Assembly: GCA_963513935.1 (NCBI GenBank)
Contig: OY740768.1
Location: 14,367,993 to 14,431,992, forward strand
Direction: 5' to 3'
Source: Aphrophora alni
Lineage: Eukaryota; Arthropoda; Insecta; Hemiptera; Aphrophoridae
DNA length: 64,000 bases
Made by a program: the position numbers and the translations under genes. Positions 50,800 to 64,000 of the stretch are shown here, piece after piece. Below the pieces are notes generated by a model that saw nothing but the letters and a program-made list of their open reading frames with translations, ran no database searches and was not told the origin of the DNA. Each line of letters starts with the position of its first letter. The stretch's first letter is position 1.

Positions 50800-50930
50800 G
50801 GGATCAATTAAGGTGTTGACTCAGCATCATGGGTTAATTGGAAAACTACAATTGGTAGCGAACTCTGGTAGAGAGTGCTAGAACAACGGCGACGGAGACT
50901 TCGATGTGCTAACCTATATTACCCGACAAA
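50800..50930 (+). repeat. Interspersed repeat family F4, best copy
   Basis: It includes gttgactcagcatcatggg, aactacaattggtagcgaac, gtgctagaacaacggcgacg and ttcgatgtgctaacc. It matches three other copies, one of them on the minus strand (25440-25590). Confidence 0.6.
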
Positions 50931-52789
50931 AAGCCTAGTCTTAATAGTGATATGATAAAGAGTATTGTAAACTTTACATGGATGCAATTTGTTTGCTAAA
51001 CTTAATCTAATAAGCCAATTAATAATAATTACATTATCGATTATCTTTAAAAACAAGAAAAGTAAGTTTTTTATCACTCATTTGTACGTTTCGACAACTT
51101 AGCTGTCATCTTCATGTGTTATAAATTCATTAAGAGCTGAGATCTAAATGGTTCTAGTATACAAGTCTACATATCTTCACTTGATATTTAAGTTTATTTC
51201 TGTATCCGGAAGTGTTTAAATAAAGTTAAAAATAATTGACATGGCTATTAAGAGATGTTCAAATGATTTTCAAATGTGACAGTTTTAACACTGGGTCTAA
51301 GTCGATTGTGGTCGCTTCTCCTAAAACATGGTTGAGTATCATAAATTGGTTTATTTTCTTGTTAAATTTCGATTATGATTATTTAACTTAAACATATAAT
51401 TTAAAATATTTTCCTATATGTTGGCGTCCATTCTATGTACCTGTCCTAAGTTGGATTGTTGCCAACTGTATAGGGAGAAATGTTATAAAAGAATATTAGA
51501 TCCCACTCCCCTTATCCAGGGTCTTGTATTACTGCAGCAATTGCATTGATCAGGATTAGGTTTTCCAATATATATTATTTTTTTATAATATTGCGTTTCT
51601 TACGACTCATTTTTGATAAGTTTTATTTTTTTAAATTAAAAACTTAATAAAGAAAACTAAACCTAGGCAAGTTAACACTCTCAGTACTTTTGATTATTAA
51701 ACAATTCATACGCTAATAGAATTGTAAAATACTACTGACACAGCAAAATCTGATAAGCTGTAAATACCATCTAAAACACATGGATTATTGGGATGTAATG
51801 AAAACAATAGAAAAGTATTTCTAAATGGTTTAGTTCGCCAGGTGGGATGGTGTGTGTTTCAACAATGACGGATTTAAATTAAACTGTGGGATCACGAAGC
51901 ATTGATAAAAAAATAGTCTTTGCACAAACTTTGTCTGTTTTGTACACAGAATCACAATTATATGATTTATTACAACATTTAGGTTTGTCCATAAGATAAT
52001 GATTTAATAGGGTTTTAATTTGTTAATTACTGTTGTCATTAATTAAGAGTAATCATGAACGGCATTTTAGTAGAGGGTTTTTGGATTATTGGCGTTCTAA
52101 TTAAGTAAAAATCGTTGATCCCATTATGAGACATTTAAATTTTCACCAATAAATTGTGAGTCGTATGATATTAGATGTAATGTTTGTTAGATATCTTGTG
52201 GGTGATATTTGTATATTACTGCGGGAAAAAGCTCCCAGTTCGATGCAATTAACAAGTTAGATCCCTAATCCAGAAGTATGTGTTTGCTCTGAGTTTGAGT
52301 GATGAGGCAGTGCATCTTTTATATCAATTAAATCATCATCCATCATTTTAGATTTTAAACCACTGCTGGAAACCAAATCCTACATAAACACATTAAATCT
52401 TTTAAACATTAAGGATAGCTTTTTTATTTTAACAGCTTTAATTAAATAAAAAATTAATGTTTTTCAATTAGCAGTTGACAAAATGTTAAGTTTCTATTTG
52501 TGAATATATTTATTTTCAGTTTCTGATAAAATGTGCTCAGGAGAAATAAGGAGAGTATTTATTGTTGCTTTATTTAGTTATTGATGTGAAGCAGAAACAA
52601 AAGAATTGTTGAATATGTGATTGCTATCCTTATTCTAAATTCAAACGAAGGTAGGCTAAATAATTACGTGTAAATTTGTTGCATTTCAGACACATGCTTG
52701 TGAGTTTATTTAAAAATAAATTACATAAAATTAAATGCTTCAGTTCCCCAAATGTCTGAAATAAGCGAAGCCAGTATGCTTTGCAGTGT
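50931..52789. other. AT-rich stretch with one structured motif
   Basis: No gene. It holds the motif at 51086-51114. Confidence 0.45.
51086..51114 (-). ncRNA. Hammerhead-like structured motif, copy 5
   Basis: On the minus strand it reads TGAAGA, T, GACA-(gctaagt)-TGTC hairpin, GAAACG. The first box departs from CTGATGA at two positions, but the stem is the cleanest of the set. It is likely part of a repeat family rather than an active ribozyme. Confidence 0.35.
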
Positions 52790-53470
52790 AGTCTTTCTTC
52801 TTCTCCTTCTTCAATTGGGTGGTTTATCCCTTTAACCCGTCAAGTCTTACAGCGCTAAAAAATATAGAAACTGATGGTTTGATGTCCCTAGATATAGACA
52901 GAAAGATGTAAGCTCTAAAAACTTCAAGGGTTTTGCTATTTTCACGATATAGACATTCCAGTTCTACAATCAGGTGATCTGAAATTTCCTCTTGCACTCC
53001 AAATTTTCTACACAGATGCTTCCTTGTGAATACACCCTTACTGTGAATATATTTTGTCGGTTGGGAGTGCCTTGTAACAAACCCTACCAGGTTCTGTACG
53101 CTTTATCCTCAACCTAAGGTACATAAATGAAATGCAAACATAATATTTGGTAAATTATACAATTTTAATTAATCTCTTATTATGAGGAAAGATTCATTTT
53201 TTTGTAAAATTTACAAACTATTGTGGTTTTGTCCTTCACCTACCACCTTCCTTACATTGCCAACGCCTAAAGAAATGAGATCAGGTGCATTTTGTTTAGA
53301 GCTGGCAGGAAGTGAAAATTTTCTTATCTTTAAACTTCAGATACACCTCTACCCTTTTTTGTCCACTTTCCATTAAGTGCTGTTGACTGGCATAGCTGCC
53401 GACACTTTATTAGCCATCACCTCTCCACATTCATACACACTAATCCCACCCCAGAAAAATAACATTGTTG
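52790..53470 (-). pseudogene. LINE 3' end, second decayed copy
   Basis: On the minus strand, near 53384-53440, GISVYECGEVMANKVSAAMP corresponds to the GNE-AD-LAN part of RNase H. Near 52955-53105, NLVGFVTRHSQPTKY is followed by FTRKHLCRKFGVQEEISDHL, the post-RNase H cysteine-containing segment. The reading continues to RDIKPSVSIFFSAVRLDGLK near 52835-52900, the typical LINE C-terminus. The protein order and several words (VGFVT, CRKFG, ANK-SA) match the copy at 45205-45985, so both belong to one family. The WVPGH region and active-site parts are lost or frame-shifted, so it is inactive. Confidence 0.7.
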
Positions 53471-56400
53471 ATTCTCTTTCACTTAGGTGTCTCACATTGT
53501 AGGTGTCATGTACTTGTCTTTATGACAATAGTCTGGTTGAACTAGGAACGCAGCTAATTGCTCTTGTAAATCTCAAACAATAAACAATAATTTTCGTAAG
53601 TGGAATATTGTTTATTTTCCAAGAGTCAACAAATCAAGTAACACAAACTTCATTCACTTCAGTAAATGAACTTCACTCTTTAATGTTTGAATTACTAGTA
53701 AAAACATCCTATCATAGGCAACGTATGTTTGAACAAAAAGTTATATGAAATTACTAAATATTTTAAAGTATTATAAAATGAAAATATCCCAAGAAATACA
53801 CCAGCAAATAGTTCAATGCAAATTCGTAGTATATACAAAGAAAATTCTTAATATTATTAAATATGATGGTTTTATTACATCATTATAACATATATCTGTA
53901 TAACTTGTATTACCATTTAGATAGAATGGAGCAAAATTCCTTAGTCAATCAAATTCCACCCCTGAGCTGAACAAACTGAGGATATTGCATTTTGTAATAG
54001 AACTAAAATACGGTTACGTCCGCTCCTAACGATATTTATAACTCTAAAGTTAAAAGACATGCCATTAGATAAACAAAATTCGCATAATAGTTGTTTAAAA
54101 ATAGAATTTAATTTGTCTGAATTGTTCCCATTAAAGTTCCAAGCAAAACGTATTGATAGCAATCTATCCACAAAACATCCAGTTTATCCAATAATAAAAT
54201 TTAATAAAAAAACCTATCGAACTGTTAAAACAGGAATATTCCACAAAACAGTTTCTATAGATTTCTATCAATTTTTGATGACGTTTAACGATGAATGACA
54301 CCAATTAGTGTAAAATTACAAGTAAAAGAAAACAATTACTTTCGCTAAGTTAGTAGAAAGTTACGGAAATTGAATGTCGACTACCGGAATCACATCCTCA
54401 ATAAAATAAGTACTGGACGAGTTACTGACGTGAGCGAAGCAAGTGGATACCCTCTTTAAAGGTAAACAAATAATACTCACAAGTAAATATCATGAAATAC
54501 AAATATATTTCTAATAGTAACTGTTTCGCGGTTAAGCATCATCAGACAACTATGAACTAAAATTTACAAAACAACAAACTAACATCAATGTTAAGAGGGT
54601 GGGGAAAAGAGAAAGGGAAGGGAAAGGTACCTTGGAGTACTTGAGGATGTCAATGACAGGTGGGTTGAAACAATGGGTTTCCACAAAGGGGATGGGTTAT
54701 GATGTACCTGTACATTTAGGTTAGAAGCATGGCCATTGTATACAGATCTGTTTATCTCTAAAATTTCCAAACTATTTATAAAAAAAATATTTTGTGAAAT
54801 TTACTTGTGAGTATAATTTGTTTACCTTATCATGCAATTTCACCAAGAACTGACTGTGGTCACACTTAATACCCCCTTTAAACATGGAACTACTACGAGA
54901 ACTTTCAACGCTCATTATGTTACCCAGAAGTACACAATATAAAGTGCTTAACGTCAAAACCGACTGCTGAAGTTTCCAGTGTTATCTCCCTTAGTACAGT
55001 TTAACAGTTTTGACTGAAATTTAATTAATTATGCAAATTAAATCTTTTATGTGTCTTTGGTATTAGTGGATTCTCTCTGGTGTACAAAGTCCTGTGGTAT
55101 GTGGTCACCCTCACGGAAATGTCAAAACCTGAGACCATGGAATGTCCTCACATTCTGGGACAAATTTATTTGTACCTATATATGTTGGTAAACATTTTAA
55201 AGGCAACAGTTTATTTTATTTTAAAAAAAATCAACTTAGGCTTGATTTTAAAGTCCATTCACTAGAATGTAAATTTCAATTAGAATAAATTTCAAAATGG
55301 CGGAAGATTAATAACTTTAAAAATAAATTGTCTCAAAGTTAGTATAACTATCCACAATAACTTGTTTTGTGTTTTTAAAATCATATTTAAACGTGTTTTA
55401 AAGATACCTTGACTATTTGGTTACAGCTCTGAACACATAAGCTGCCAGTAGTTTTGTGTAATATGAATTGTATTTTATTTGAAGAATATTGGAATTTTGA
55501 AAACTTGGTTTTCTTGAAAAGAAAGAAAAACAATAATTATTGCATTTCTTTAATATTATGCTGTTCATAATATCTTGAAACACATAAAAAATACATATTT
55601 ATGAAATAACAACAGAAAAACAATAATTTGAGCTACACCTATTTGTCAAATTGCAGATCCTTTTAGTACGATAAAAATTTACTAACTGTAAACGTTAAAT
55701 TTTTAATTCCATATTTTAAAATAATTCAAAAAATGTGCATATTTCTAGAAGATAGAGGTTTTTAAACTTATTGAAATTATAGAATTTTCAGTCCTACATT
55801 GCAAAACCAAAACTGTTCCTGATTAAAAAAAATACATAAAATATCACTAAAATAATTTAAATCTTGACAACCTGGTTAGAAATTTCTAAAGTGGTAGATT
55901 TCTAAAGTGTGATGCCGAACTCTGAAAAAAAAAGACAAAAATTCATTTTTACAAATTGAAGCTGTACTCAGGCTAGATTAATTAGTTATAGAGCGATTTT
56001 GTTCACGTTTTTTTATTAGAAACTTGGATTTGGTTCTAGAGCTGAAAATTATATAATTTCAAAAACAAAAATTCCTAAACTGTTATCTTTTTTTTTAAAA
56101 AGCAACAAAAATAAAATAATCTTAAAATACGTTTTTATTTGAAATTAAGTTAAAATATAGGTTAAATTTGAAAAGTTTGATTTTTACCCTCGGGGGGAGG
56201 GGGGACCATTTTATACTGTAAAATAATTGGTGTACTCCAATTCTTGTTTTTCTGTTGTTATTTGTTCAAAAAATTATTTTACAACTCAGGAAGTTTCAAA
56301 CGCTCTGTATTTGTCCTGCGAAGGATGGAAATAAATCATATCATTATTATTCTATGCAGCAAGAAGTTATCGACCTGGCAAGAAACGTACGGATTAATAC

Positions 56401-57889
56401 AAAAGTCAGTTTAGAGACGAAAAGGGTAAAAGTATATTAAAAATTATAAAGCTTAAGTACAAGGGAATCAAATTAGACGGGAAGGGGTAGGTAATTACCC
56501 TTACTTCCACCTCGAGAGGGATGATTTATTATTTCAAGAGCTGGAGTCTGGAAATTTCAAAGATGTGTTATAGAAATATGTTGATTGTCTTCATAATAGT
56601 GAAACTTAATTTATTCATTGATAAGTTAAATAATAAAAAGATTTATTATTGAGTAATCTTCAAATCTTTCTTTCACAAATAACGCAAACATACGAATAAA
56701 TTAGCTGACACCACACAGAAATTCTGAGTTGAAAATAAGTTGAAATCCGGAGTTTACATAATTAAATTCCGCTAAACTTGTTATATTGATGTCTCTGACA
56801 ATTAATTCTTTTAACCCATATATTATAAATGGGTATTTTCAGTATACTAGGTAAAAGGTAAAAGATATGTTTTTAAATCGTAAAAGGCGCCAGGTTTGAT
56901 ATAAAGTGTCCAATCTTATAATTTCTTTGGGAATATGTTTAGAGCATATCAGTAAGTTTGTGCAATACTTATACAATTCAAAGATGAATTTCTTCGCTTT
57001 CAAGACACGTAAATACCAACATTATGTTATCTTAACCTAAATTTGTTACTTTCTATATTATTTTGTTAGATATTACTTTTGGTAACACTTTTAATGGTTG
57101 CATTTTCTCACTTATAAAACCCATGATGCCCAGATACAATAAAACATAAAATTGTTAAGAAAATAATCGTAACTTTCATTGAAAATTGACAATAGTAACT
57201 GTAATAGCTGAAAATATTAATTTTAGTCCAAATCTGCCTTTATTGATTGTTGAAAATCAGATAAAAAAATGGTTGACAATTTTCAAAACGAAAACCTTTT
57301 GAAACATATTTTAATATCATTAATCTGGTTTAATCTGTATGGTATCATTTCTGTATTACTTTTCTATACACAAATGTTAGAGTAAACTATATTACAAATA
57401 TGGACACTCCTTGATTATCTAATAATCCGAATGGATAGTAGTAGTTATTTTCATTAGATATTTTTTTTTTTAAATGCAGTTTTTATACGTTTATTATAAA
57501 TAGAGTTATACAGAAAGTTGTTCAGAAGTGTAAGGGGAGTTGAAATGTCTGTAATATCCTGGGAGAAGCGACGCAGGGCTGTATGTAACTTATAAAGAAT
57601 ATCTCTGAAGTGATAAATCACTGAGATTAAGTTTCGGACAAAGAAATCCCAACCTTTGCCTTATAAAAGTCACCACTGAAAATATACGCGATAAGTTTTG
57701 TAATATATTTCATCTGGTAGAATTGCTAAAGTGATTGAAACTACTATACAGTATTTAAATAAAATATTTTGATGAAATATTCTTTAATTTACGGTAAGTT
57801 ACATGAATATTATGTAATGGACTTTTGCCATTAATAAAATATGCTTTTATAGTCTTATGTAGGTCCTAAATAAAAATGAATTACTGAAC
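53471..57889. other. AT-rich stretch without recognisable genes
   Basis: It contains several short ORFs, among them 53941-54171 (minus), 54059-54298, 55080-55265 and 56255-56440, none recognised. A G-rich stretch lies at about 56192-56204. Over 4 kb there is no delimited repeat apart from the motif at 54521-54545. Confidence 0.45.
54521..54545 (-). ncRNA. Hammerhead-like structured motif, copy 6
   Basis: On the minus strand it reads CTGATGA, T, GC-TTAACC-GC, GAAAC. Both core boxes are canonical, but stem II is only two pairs. The sequence gatgcttaaccgcgaaac looks like a repeat-family end. Confidence 0.4.
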
Positions 57890-58075
57890 AATAGTTTTAA
57901 ACAGCTGCCATTTTGAAATTTCGGTTGATTCTTTGGTAGAGCGTTTATTGCTGTTTTATTAAAAATTGAGGTTATGTTTTGGTTTTATTTTGTTTAGTAA
58001 ACTTTGTTACTGTACTTACCTCTTTGAGAATCATTGGATGCAGATTATAAAGTTATATAAAATGAGCTAATAAGT
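57890..58075 (+). repeat. Interspersed repeat family F7, copy 1
   Basis: It starts near gctgccattttgaaatttcg and carries aggttatgttttggtttt, a tttagtaaactttg phrase and cattggatgcagattataaa. The same order occurs at 59115-59360. Confidence 0.5.
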
Positions 58076-59114
58076 AACTTTGTTTAACGTTCAGGTGAAC
58101 AAAACTCTTTAAAAAAACCCCGAAAAGTTTTATTCAGGAATCGTACAAACTAGAACTAACCATTCGTGTGACTTAAAAGAAAATTTAACATAAAATCGTA
58201 GGTAATAATTAGGATGAAATTATGGAGTAACACTTTATCATGTTTTGATAAATCGACTTTTACTTAAGGGGGAAAGGTTAAACAAATTCAACTTTATTTT
58301 ATTTCTGAAAAAAAAAAATCTCTATTCTCTTTTGATAATTTTGATAGTTGGCAATGTATAATGCAAAATCCTTTTCGTGTGCATTTTCCCGTGAAAATAT
58401 ATTTTAACGTTTAGCGTCAAGAAAATACGGAAGCGTGGCATGAGACTCTTTCATTATTTCGTATAGTATAACTGATCTTGGAAAAGTAGTATTTTTCCAA
58501 ATCTTGTGTTCCAGCAGGCTGTTGTTCTTTTGTACTGTTTACAGTTTTGGTTATCTGGTATTGCGTCGTTTTTCGTTAGTCAGTGCGATTTGTTTTCTTG
58601 TATAAAAATGCCTCGTTCCGTATTAAACTAAAAGAATATTTAGAGGACACCAATAGTCTATAGACCTATCTTAATAAGTAACAATTACAGATATTAGTGA
58701 TATTGCATCCACTCCAAATCTAAGTAAATGTTGGTCTAGGCCAAAGTCCTCAGAAACTCCTCCAAGCTCCTAGATAAACTGTGTGTAATTAAATCAGAAA
58801 AGGGTGCTAAAGGAAGCAGGTCAAATGGACTAAAGATGCAGAGCCGAGATATTCGAATGTATATGCTACTGGAAAGTTTTAAAGACTAAAGAAATCGTAA
58901 TTGTCAGATATAGTTACTTAATCGCGCTTTCATGAAAGTTAAGATTTTTATAGTTATGTACCTTTATTCTCTTTTGGTATTTATTTTCACAGTTAAATTG
59001 TAAATTTTTACAATTGTAGACTTCCATCTTGGTATTGTTTCTTATAGTCCACAAAGCCACACAAAATTTAGTTAATATAACAGGAAATAAGACCTGGGTA
59101 CGATCTACTTACAA
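58076..59114. other. AT-rich stretch, nothing specific
   Basis: No gene or delimited repeat was seen. Confidence 0.45.
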
Positions 59115-59360
59115 CTAAATTGGTTGAAATGATCGCCGTTTTGAAATTTCGAATGTTGAAAGGTGAGTTAAACCTAATCTACATACTAAATTTTGACTGA
59201 AATTTAATTAAAGTCTCAGCTATTATTGATCATTTTTGTATAAGTTCAGGTTATGTTTTTGTCAATTTAATTATAATTATAAATCTCTTATATTTGTTTT
59301 ATCGTAGTAAAGTTAATTAGCCATCATTAGATGCGGACTACAAAAGTGGATAGAATGTGA
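59115..59360 (+). repeat. Interspersed repeat family F7, copy 2
   Basis: gatcgccgttttgaaatttcg, caggttatgtttttgtcaat, tcgtagtaaagttaat and catcattagatgcggactac match the F7 order, with an extra ~60 bases near the start. Confidence 0.5.
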
Positions 59361-60649
59361 TATTGTGCCACCTTAAAGGCAAATGGGTTAAAAATTATCA
59401 TTGAAAAATCGGTTTTTTTTTAAATTTTAAAATGAGTTATTATTTTTACCCTCCAATTTTTTTGACTAACTTGTACAATTCAAGTCTAAAGTGTTTATTG
59501 ACAAACACATATAGAGTCAGTCAACAATACTGCCAAATTATTCCAACAAGTAAGATCTGTGAGCATGTCATGGTCTCAGATGTAAAAGAACAACAAAATG
59601 GCTAGAATAACAATGTCGAATATTGGCAATATTTGAAGAAAGCAGACTGGATCTTCATAATATTACTAGACACAAAAGCTCTCTGTCAATGATTCAAATA
59701 AGTTTTCTGTGTCCTCTATACTACGTTATTATGAACAATATCGGTTATTTTGAAATTATTGTTATAAACAAAATATAAAAGTTACAGTACTGCATTCTTA
59801 GACTCAAGGGTAAATTCACAACTACAATTAGTAGAATAATCTTACAGACAAAAAAGTCTGGTATGAGACATCAAATTAATTATTTTTTTCATCCTTAAGG
59901 TGTTAAGAAAAGTATACAAAGTGTAGGAAATGTAAGGAACAAATTGTTTATAGCATTTTAAGTTGCGAAATCATTTTGTGTTTTTATTTTATTATCTCTA
60001 GATCTGAACGGATTTAATTAAACATACTCCAAAATATTTGTATGAATTCTAGAGTTTTCTGACTGATTGGATTTCTATTATTGTTCATTAAAATCATCAA
60101 TTTTAAACATTTACCTCTACCTTTTCCAATAATGTATAGCAATCAGTGCTATTAGAAAATATATTACTTGTATTTAGTACAAACAACATCATAAATGCCA
60201 AATAAATATATATTCAACCTAACCTGTTATAAAATGCAATAACACTTAATCTTTTATGCTATAAAAGTAAGTCATTTAAATAATTTTTTTTTCAACTGGC
60301 CTCACATTTCAGGTTTAAAAGAAACAAAACCTTTAGCAAGGTTTAAACTTGTTCCTAAAAAAAAACTAGGTTTAAACTTGTTCCTATATATTAAACTTGT
60401 TTATATATTTATAAATAATAACAACAAACAGATCATTCAGAGGTATTTTAAAACATTTTGACTCAAGTATAATTAAAAAACGTTCATGAGATCTCAAAAT
60501 AATTGTTATATAGATTGTAATTGTTGTATGTTGTACTACAGATTGAAACCGAATACTTGTTTTAACCCCCTAAATGTTTTGTGGATAATATGACTCTACC
60601 AATTTACTGTATGTAAGATAAAGTTACATTATTACGTACTTTGCAGCAG
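59361..60649. other. AT-rich stretch, nothing specific
   Basis: No gene. A short local duplication of aggtttaaacttgttccta occurs at about 60338-60388. Confidence 0.45.
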
Positions 60650-61290
60650 TTATACACTCCTCTCCATAAGAGTGACCAGGTGCAGGAAGATCCTTGTATC
60701 TCGATACATGGCTTCAATGCTCTCTTAGTCGAAATACTACTTCAATAAAAAACTTGAGTTTTCAGTCTACTCACATCCATTACGAGATGGGTGATCTAAT
60801 TGAGGTATATCTAATCAATGACGACCCTCATTATCTCACCAATATTCTAGTCAGCCTACAGTCCTGTATTGCACCCATCCACAAGATGATTAAACCCTAA
60901 CCGATTCTACAGCTTTCATGGCTGCTTGATTTATTCACAAAATCCTCTAGATCATGCATAGTGTAATATTACATTGACTTCTGATCGGATGGTTTTTACT
61001 ATACTCACCCAAACTCACCTTTCCATCGCCATACTTAATACACAGAAACTACCCCAGTTGATTACCCTCTGTTTATTGCACCTTCCCCTTATCTTCCTAC
61101 CAATGTAACCCTTGTTACACAGCAGAGCTCTACGCACCCATATTCCATTCGTCGACATAGGCATTTATTTGGGATCATATTTTCACGTGCATCAGGATGC
61201 ACACTTTTAAAACTCGAGCTTGTTCTGAGATACTTGATCTTTTAAAACGGTATCTGTTGTTCTTTCAACTCAATCCAGTCAAGTCCCGAA
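60650..61290 (+). pseudogene. Possible decayed LINE coding remnant
   Basis: This block is C-rich on the plus strand and less AT-rich than its flanks. It holds a 68-codon ORF (60694-60900). At about 61105-61140 one frame reads CNPCYTAELYA, resembling the AEL-A segment around the RNase H glutamate of LINEs, preceded by a PLSS segment. No other RNase H motif is readable. Treat it as a hint only. Confidence 0.25.
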
Positions 61291-62650
61291 ATGGGAGTTA
61301 TACTCTATTAACTTTTGTTGTTTTCTGTAAGAAAGTTATTTCATGTTTTACAACGTTTATTAGTTAAGTAATAGTTTAGAATGTGAATCAGGCGGTGTGA
61401 GATGGAGGGAGAGAGAAGGTTATAGACGGAATGAATTAGTAAATAATTTATTCAGTCAAACAGAGTTACAAAGTAACAGACGAAAGTGCCCTTAAACTTT
61501 GCAAAGGCACTAGTCCGTGTTATTACACTTTGTCCTCATTATTTGCTTTGACTAAGGATATTTTAATTTTGTGCAGAGACAATTTAATTTGAATTTTGTA
61601 TATTATATCTAATTGTATAGTGTAACTGGCTAAAGAAATATCCTTACCACAGAGATCAGACAGCAGAAGCTATAGCTCGTGTGCACAATGAATCACGGAA
61701 AAATACCAACACGACTAAGCCAACATAACAACTTGATGTTTGATAGAGACCTTTGAGTGTTGTATCAATACGATGTATGATAAAGGGTTGCTTTAGTCCT
61801 TACTTTTGACATATCAACACAACAGTAAATTTTGCAGAAAATTCTAATAATTTATAATTTCTGCAAATCATAAAATCATTACAACGACGATTAATTAAAT
61901 TACTTCAGCTTTAAATAGTATCCATCTCCTGTTCATATATGCATGTTATTAGGTAATATTGACGATAAAAAAACGTGCGTTTTCTACAAATGATAGATTC
62001 GATGTTTAAGAACATAAAAAAGAATTCCAGACTAAACAGTTTGTTAATAAATTGGTCACAAAGTTGTGAAAATAAAACAAACAATATCTTATAATATAAC
62101 TAGAAAGTATTTTCAATGTACGTATTAAGAGTTGATATATGACAGTTTACTGCCTCAGGAGATGTCTAGAACAGAGGAACATAAAATATTGCCTTACATT
62201 TACAATGTAACAAAACAGAAAATTAATCTATTTATGGTGAACATACAACGGTAGAAGTAAAGTTGTAACTAGAATACCGATGTATCAATCATAAAGTAAT
62301 CATCTGCAATTTTGTAACTCTTATAAAACCCTTGTGTTACTCTTGATAGCATTATTTATTATTTGAGGTTTAAAGTTTGAAATATATACGAGTATAGGAT
62401 TTATCATCTTATCTGTGTAGACGGGTTGCGACTTGACAGACAATAACAGCGTGCAATTAAAATAATGAAAAATCAATGACAATGCAATTCATCTTTAAAT
62501 AGCTGTTGAATGTTTTGTCTCACATCTCACAAAAACTGCTTTTAAAACTTATACGCTACGCATTTCTCTTGTATGGTTAAATTCAGTTATATTTGTCGTA
62601 CAAAAAACTATAATTTTTGATTTCGCACTTTAATTTAATTTCAAGCACAA

Positions 62651-62681
<31 letters not shown>

Positions 62682-64000
62682 CATTTTTGGTGGTCACTCA
62701 GTGTAAAAGTTAGAGGGGGGAGGGGCTAGATATCTAAGACTTTAAATTTGGCATAGTGCCAACATTACAATTGCAATTAAAGCTATCTCGGGATGTAATG
62801 AAACATGTACCAAAATCTTGCTGATGTAAAAGATGTCTCGATCCGATTGTTTATAAAAAGAAAACTGTCACAGTCGACAATTACAAACAAATTTCCGTAT
62901 CTTTGAAAATGATTATTGGAAGTCGTCGCTATTCAGAAATAACATTGCGTGTATCCAGTAAGAACCAAATTTTAAACCTAACTTCTAAAAATCAATATTA
63001 AAAAAAAAACATCAAGGTTTCTTGAAAATAAATAAATTTAACAAAGAAATATTTTAATGCTTTCGTGTTCCATCTGAAAATACACAATCAAAGCTGAAAT
63101 TGGAGTCCAGTTAGAATAATTTTCATCAATATAACATACTTTTATTAAGCCCCAAAGTTTAGGCGATATTTCAATCTTAAATTTGCGATATTGTTTGTAT
63201 AACCAATATGATTTCCAAATAACAACGATTTTCATTAATTATTTGTGAATATACTTATACACCAATATCATTGTTATTGTCGAAATTCAGGTTCCTATAA
63301 ATAATAATATTATGTTTTGTTGCTCTCATTCCGAATATTGATTATAATCAGTGATTAATGGGTCTTCAGTATTAGAAACGATACAGCCGTCGTTGAACGG
63401 TGAAAGCAGAAGACGGTAAGTCCCATTAATCATAATATGATCGTTCTAACGAGTACCAAACTCATAACCGGTATTTTGTTACAAGTTTAAAACAATCCGC
63501 CCTTAAAATTAATGTCAATGTACCAAATACCAAGTAACAGACAATTATACTTCACGAATACCTTGATACCCTTCATTAAAAACTTGATATCAAATAAATA
63601 CAATTTATTTTTAGGATGAGTTTATCGTAAAATTGAAGCAAGTTTACTATTTAAATGTCTTGTGTTAATCAAAGAAAGCATCCATTTTTCACTTTCACTT
63701 TTTGAGTGAACTGGAATTTTTGAGGAGAGAGCGGTGTTCATTTTTTGTTCGGTTTGTGGTATCTTTTTGCTCCGCTCTTCATTTCTGGTGAACAATGTAG
63801 TCTTATAACTTCGTTGGGGTATTTTTGAGTCAAAGTTATTCCTTTTAAAACTGGAATTGTTAAAGTTGTTAATCGCTCTTAAGCTCTTTTCCTAACGTAC
63901 AGGAAACATGAAATATTTAAGTAAACTTTTCCAATCTCGTTCTAGTAATTCAGAACAAACTTTTTACTTCTGTTAAAACTCGATGAGAATTTTATTTAAA
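61291..64000. other. AT-rich stretch without recognisable genes
   Basis: No gene seen. It includes a 29-base poly-T run at 62653-62681 and a G-rich tract at 62713-62724. On the minus strand the T run would be a poly-A tail after ccaccaaaaatg, so a minus-strand retroposon could lie to its right, but I could not delimit one. Confidence 0.45.
62653..62681 (+). repeat. Poly-T tract (29 T)
   Basis: Uninterrupted T run, possibly a retroposon tail on the minus strand. Confidence 0.9.

Noticed and set aside
50850..50925. tRNA-like gene at the ttcgatgtgctaacc block
   Set aside because: The T-arm-like phrase is not accompanied by an acceptor stem, a D-arm or an anticodon arm, and the block belongs to repeat family F4.
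53941..54298. Overlapping antisense ORFs as real genes
   Set aside because: Both are short, AT-driven in composition and unrecognised; overlapping opposite ORFs of this size are expected by chance.

Overview
This window looks like non-coding, repeat-dominated nuclear DNA from an animal, most likely an arthropod and probably an insect. The reasons are the strong A+T bias, long SSRs such as (CT)n and (AT)n, a nucleosome-length satellite, decayed non-LTR retrotransposon fragments with an RNase H domain, many diverged interspersed repeats, and the absence of any long open reading frame. Nothing resembles bacterial, organellar or viral organisation. I found no convincing host exon, tRNA or rRNA. 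The species is not identifiable from the sequence alone.

Layout. 1-9712: AT-rich DNA with interspersed repeat fragments, a CpG-richer patch near 1.5-1.77 kb, twin short hairpins near 3.2 kb, and the first copy of a ~1 kb dispersed repeat (3524-4505). 9713-18889: one continuous satellite array of about 58 monomers of 157-159 bp, with two spatially separated subfamilies and multi-monomer duplications. 18890-27700: AT-rich DNA, a 69-bp tandem duplication, the second copy of the ~1 kb repeat (21156-22230) and several repeat-family copies. 27711-27945: a pure (CT)n tract of 235 bp. 28.1-28.9 kb: a CpG-rich patch with a perfect NRF-1-type palindrome, and an inverted pair of a short structured motif. 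32639-33015: an 18-bp minisatellite. 33.9-43.7 kb: a dense set of diverged interspersed repeats, three (AT)n tracts and a probable RTE-like tail. 45205-45985 and 52790-53470: two decayed LINE 3' ends (RNase H plus C-terminal CCHC-like segment), both on the minus strand. Two weaker LINE-like remnants lie at 41.5-42.1 and 60.65-61.3 kb. The rest is AT-rich DNA in which I see nothing specific.

There is no gene network to describe. Recurrent structure comes from at least seven repeat families, named F1 to F7 here, defined by copies I could align by eye within the window. The most unusual recurrent signal is a 25-32 nt motif present in six dispersed copies: CTGANGA, an invariant T, a short hairpin, then GAAAC. 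It resembles the core boxes of hammerhead ribozymes carried by Penelope-like and related retroelements, but the constant extra T and the weak stem III make that uncertain. Most short ORFs in the window, including all those inside the satellite, the (CT)n tract, the (AT)n tracts and the minisatellite, are by-products of repeats rather than genes.
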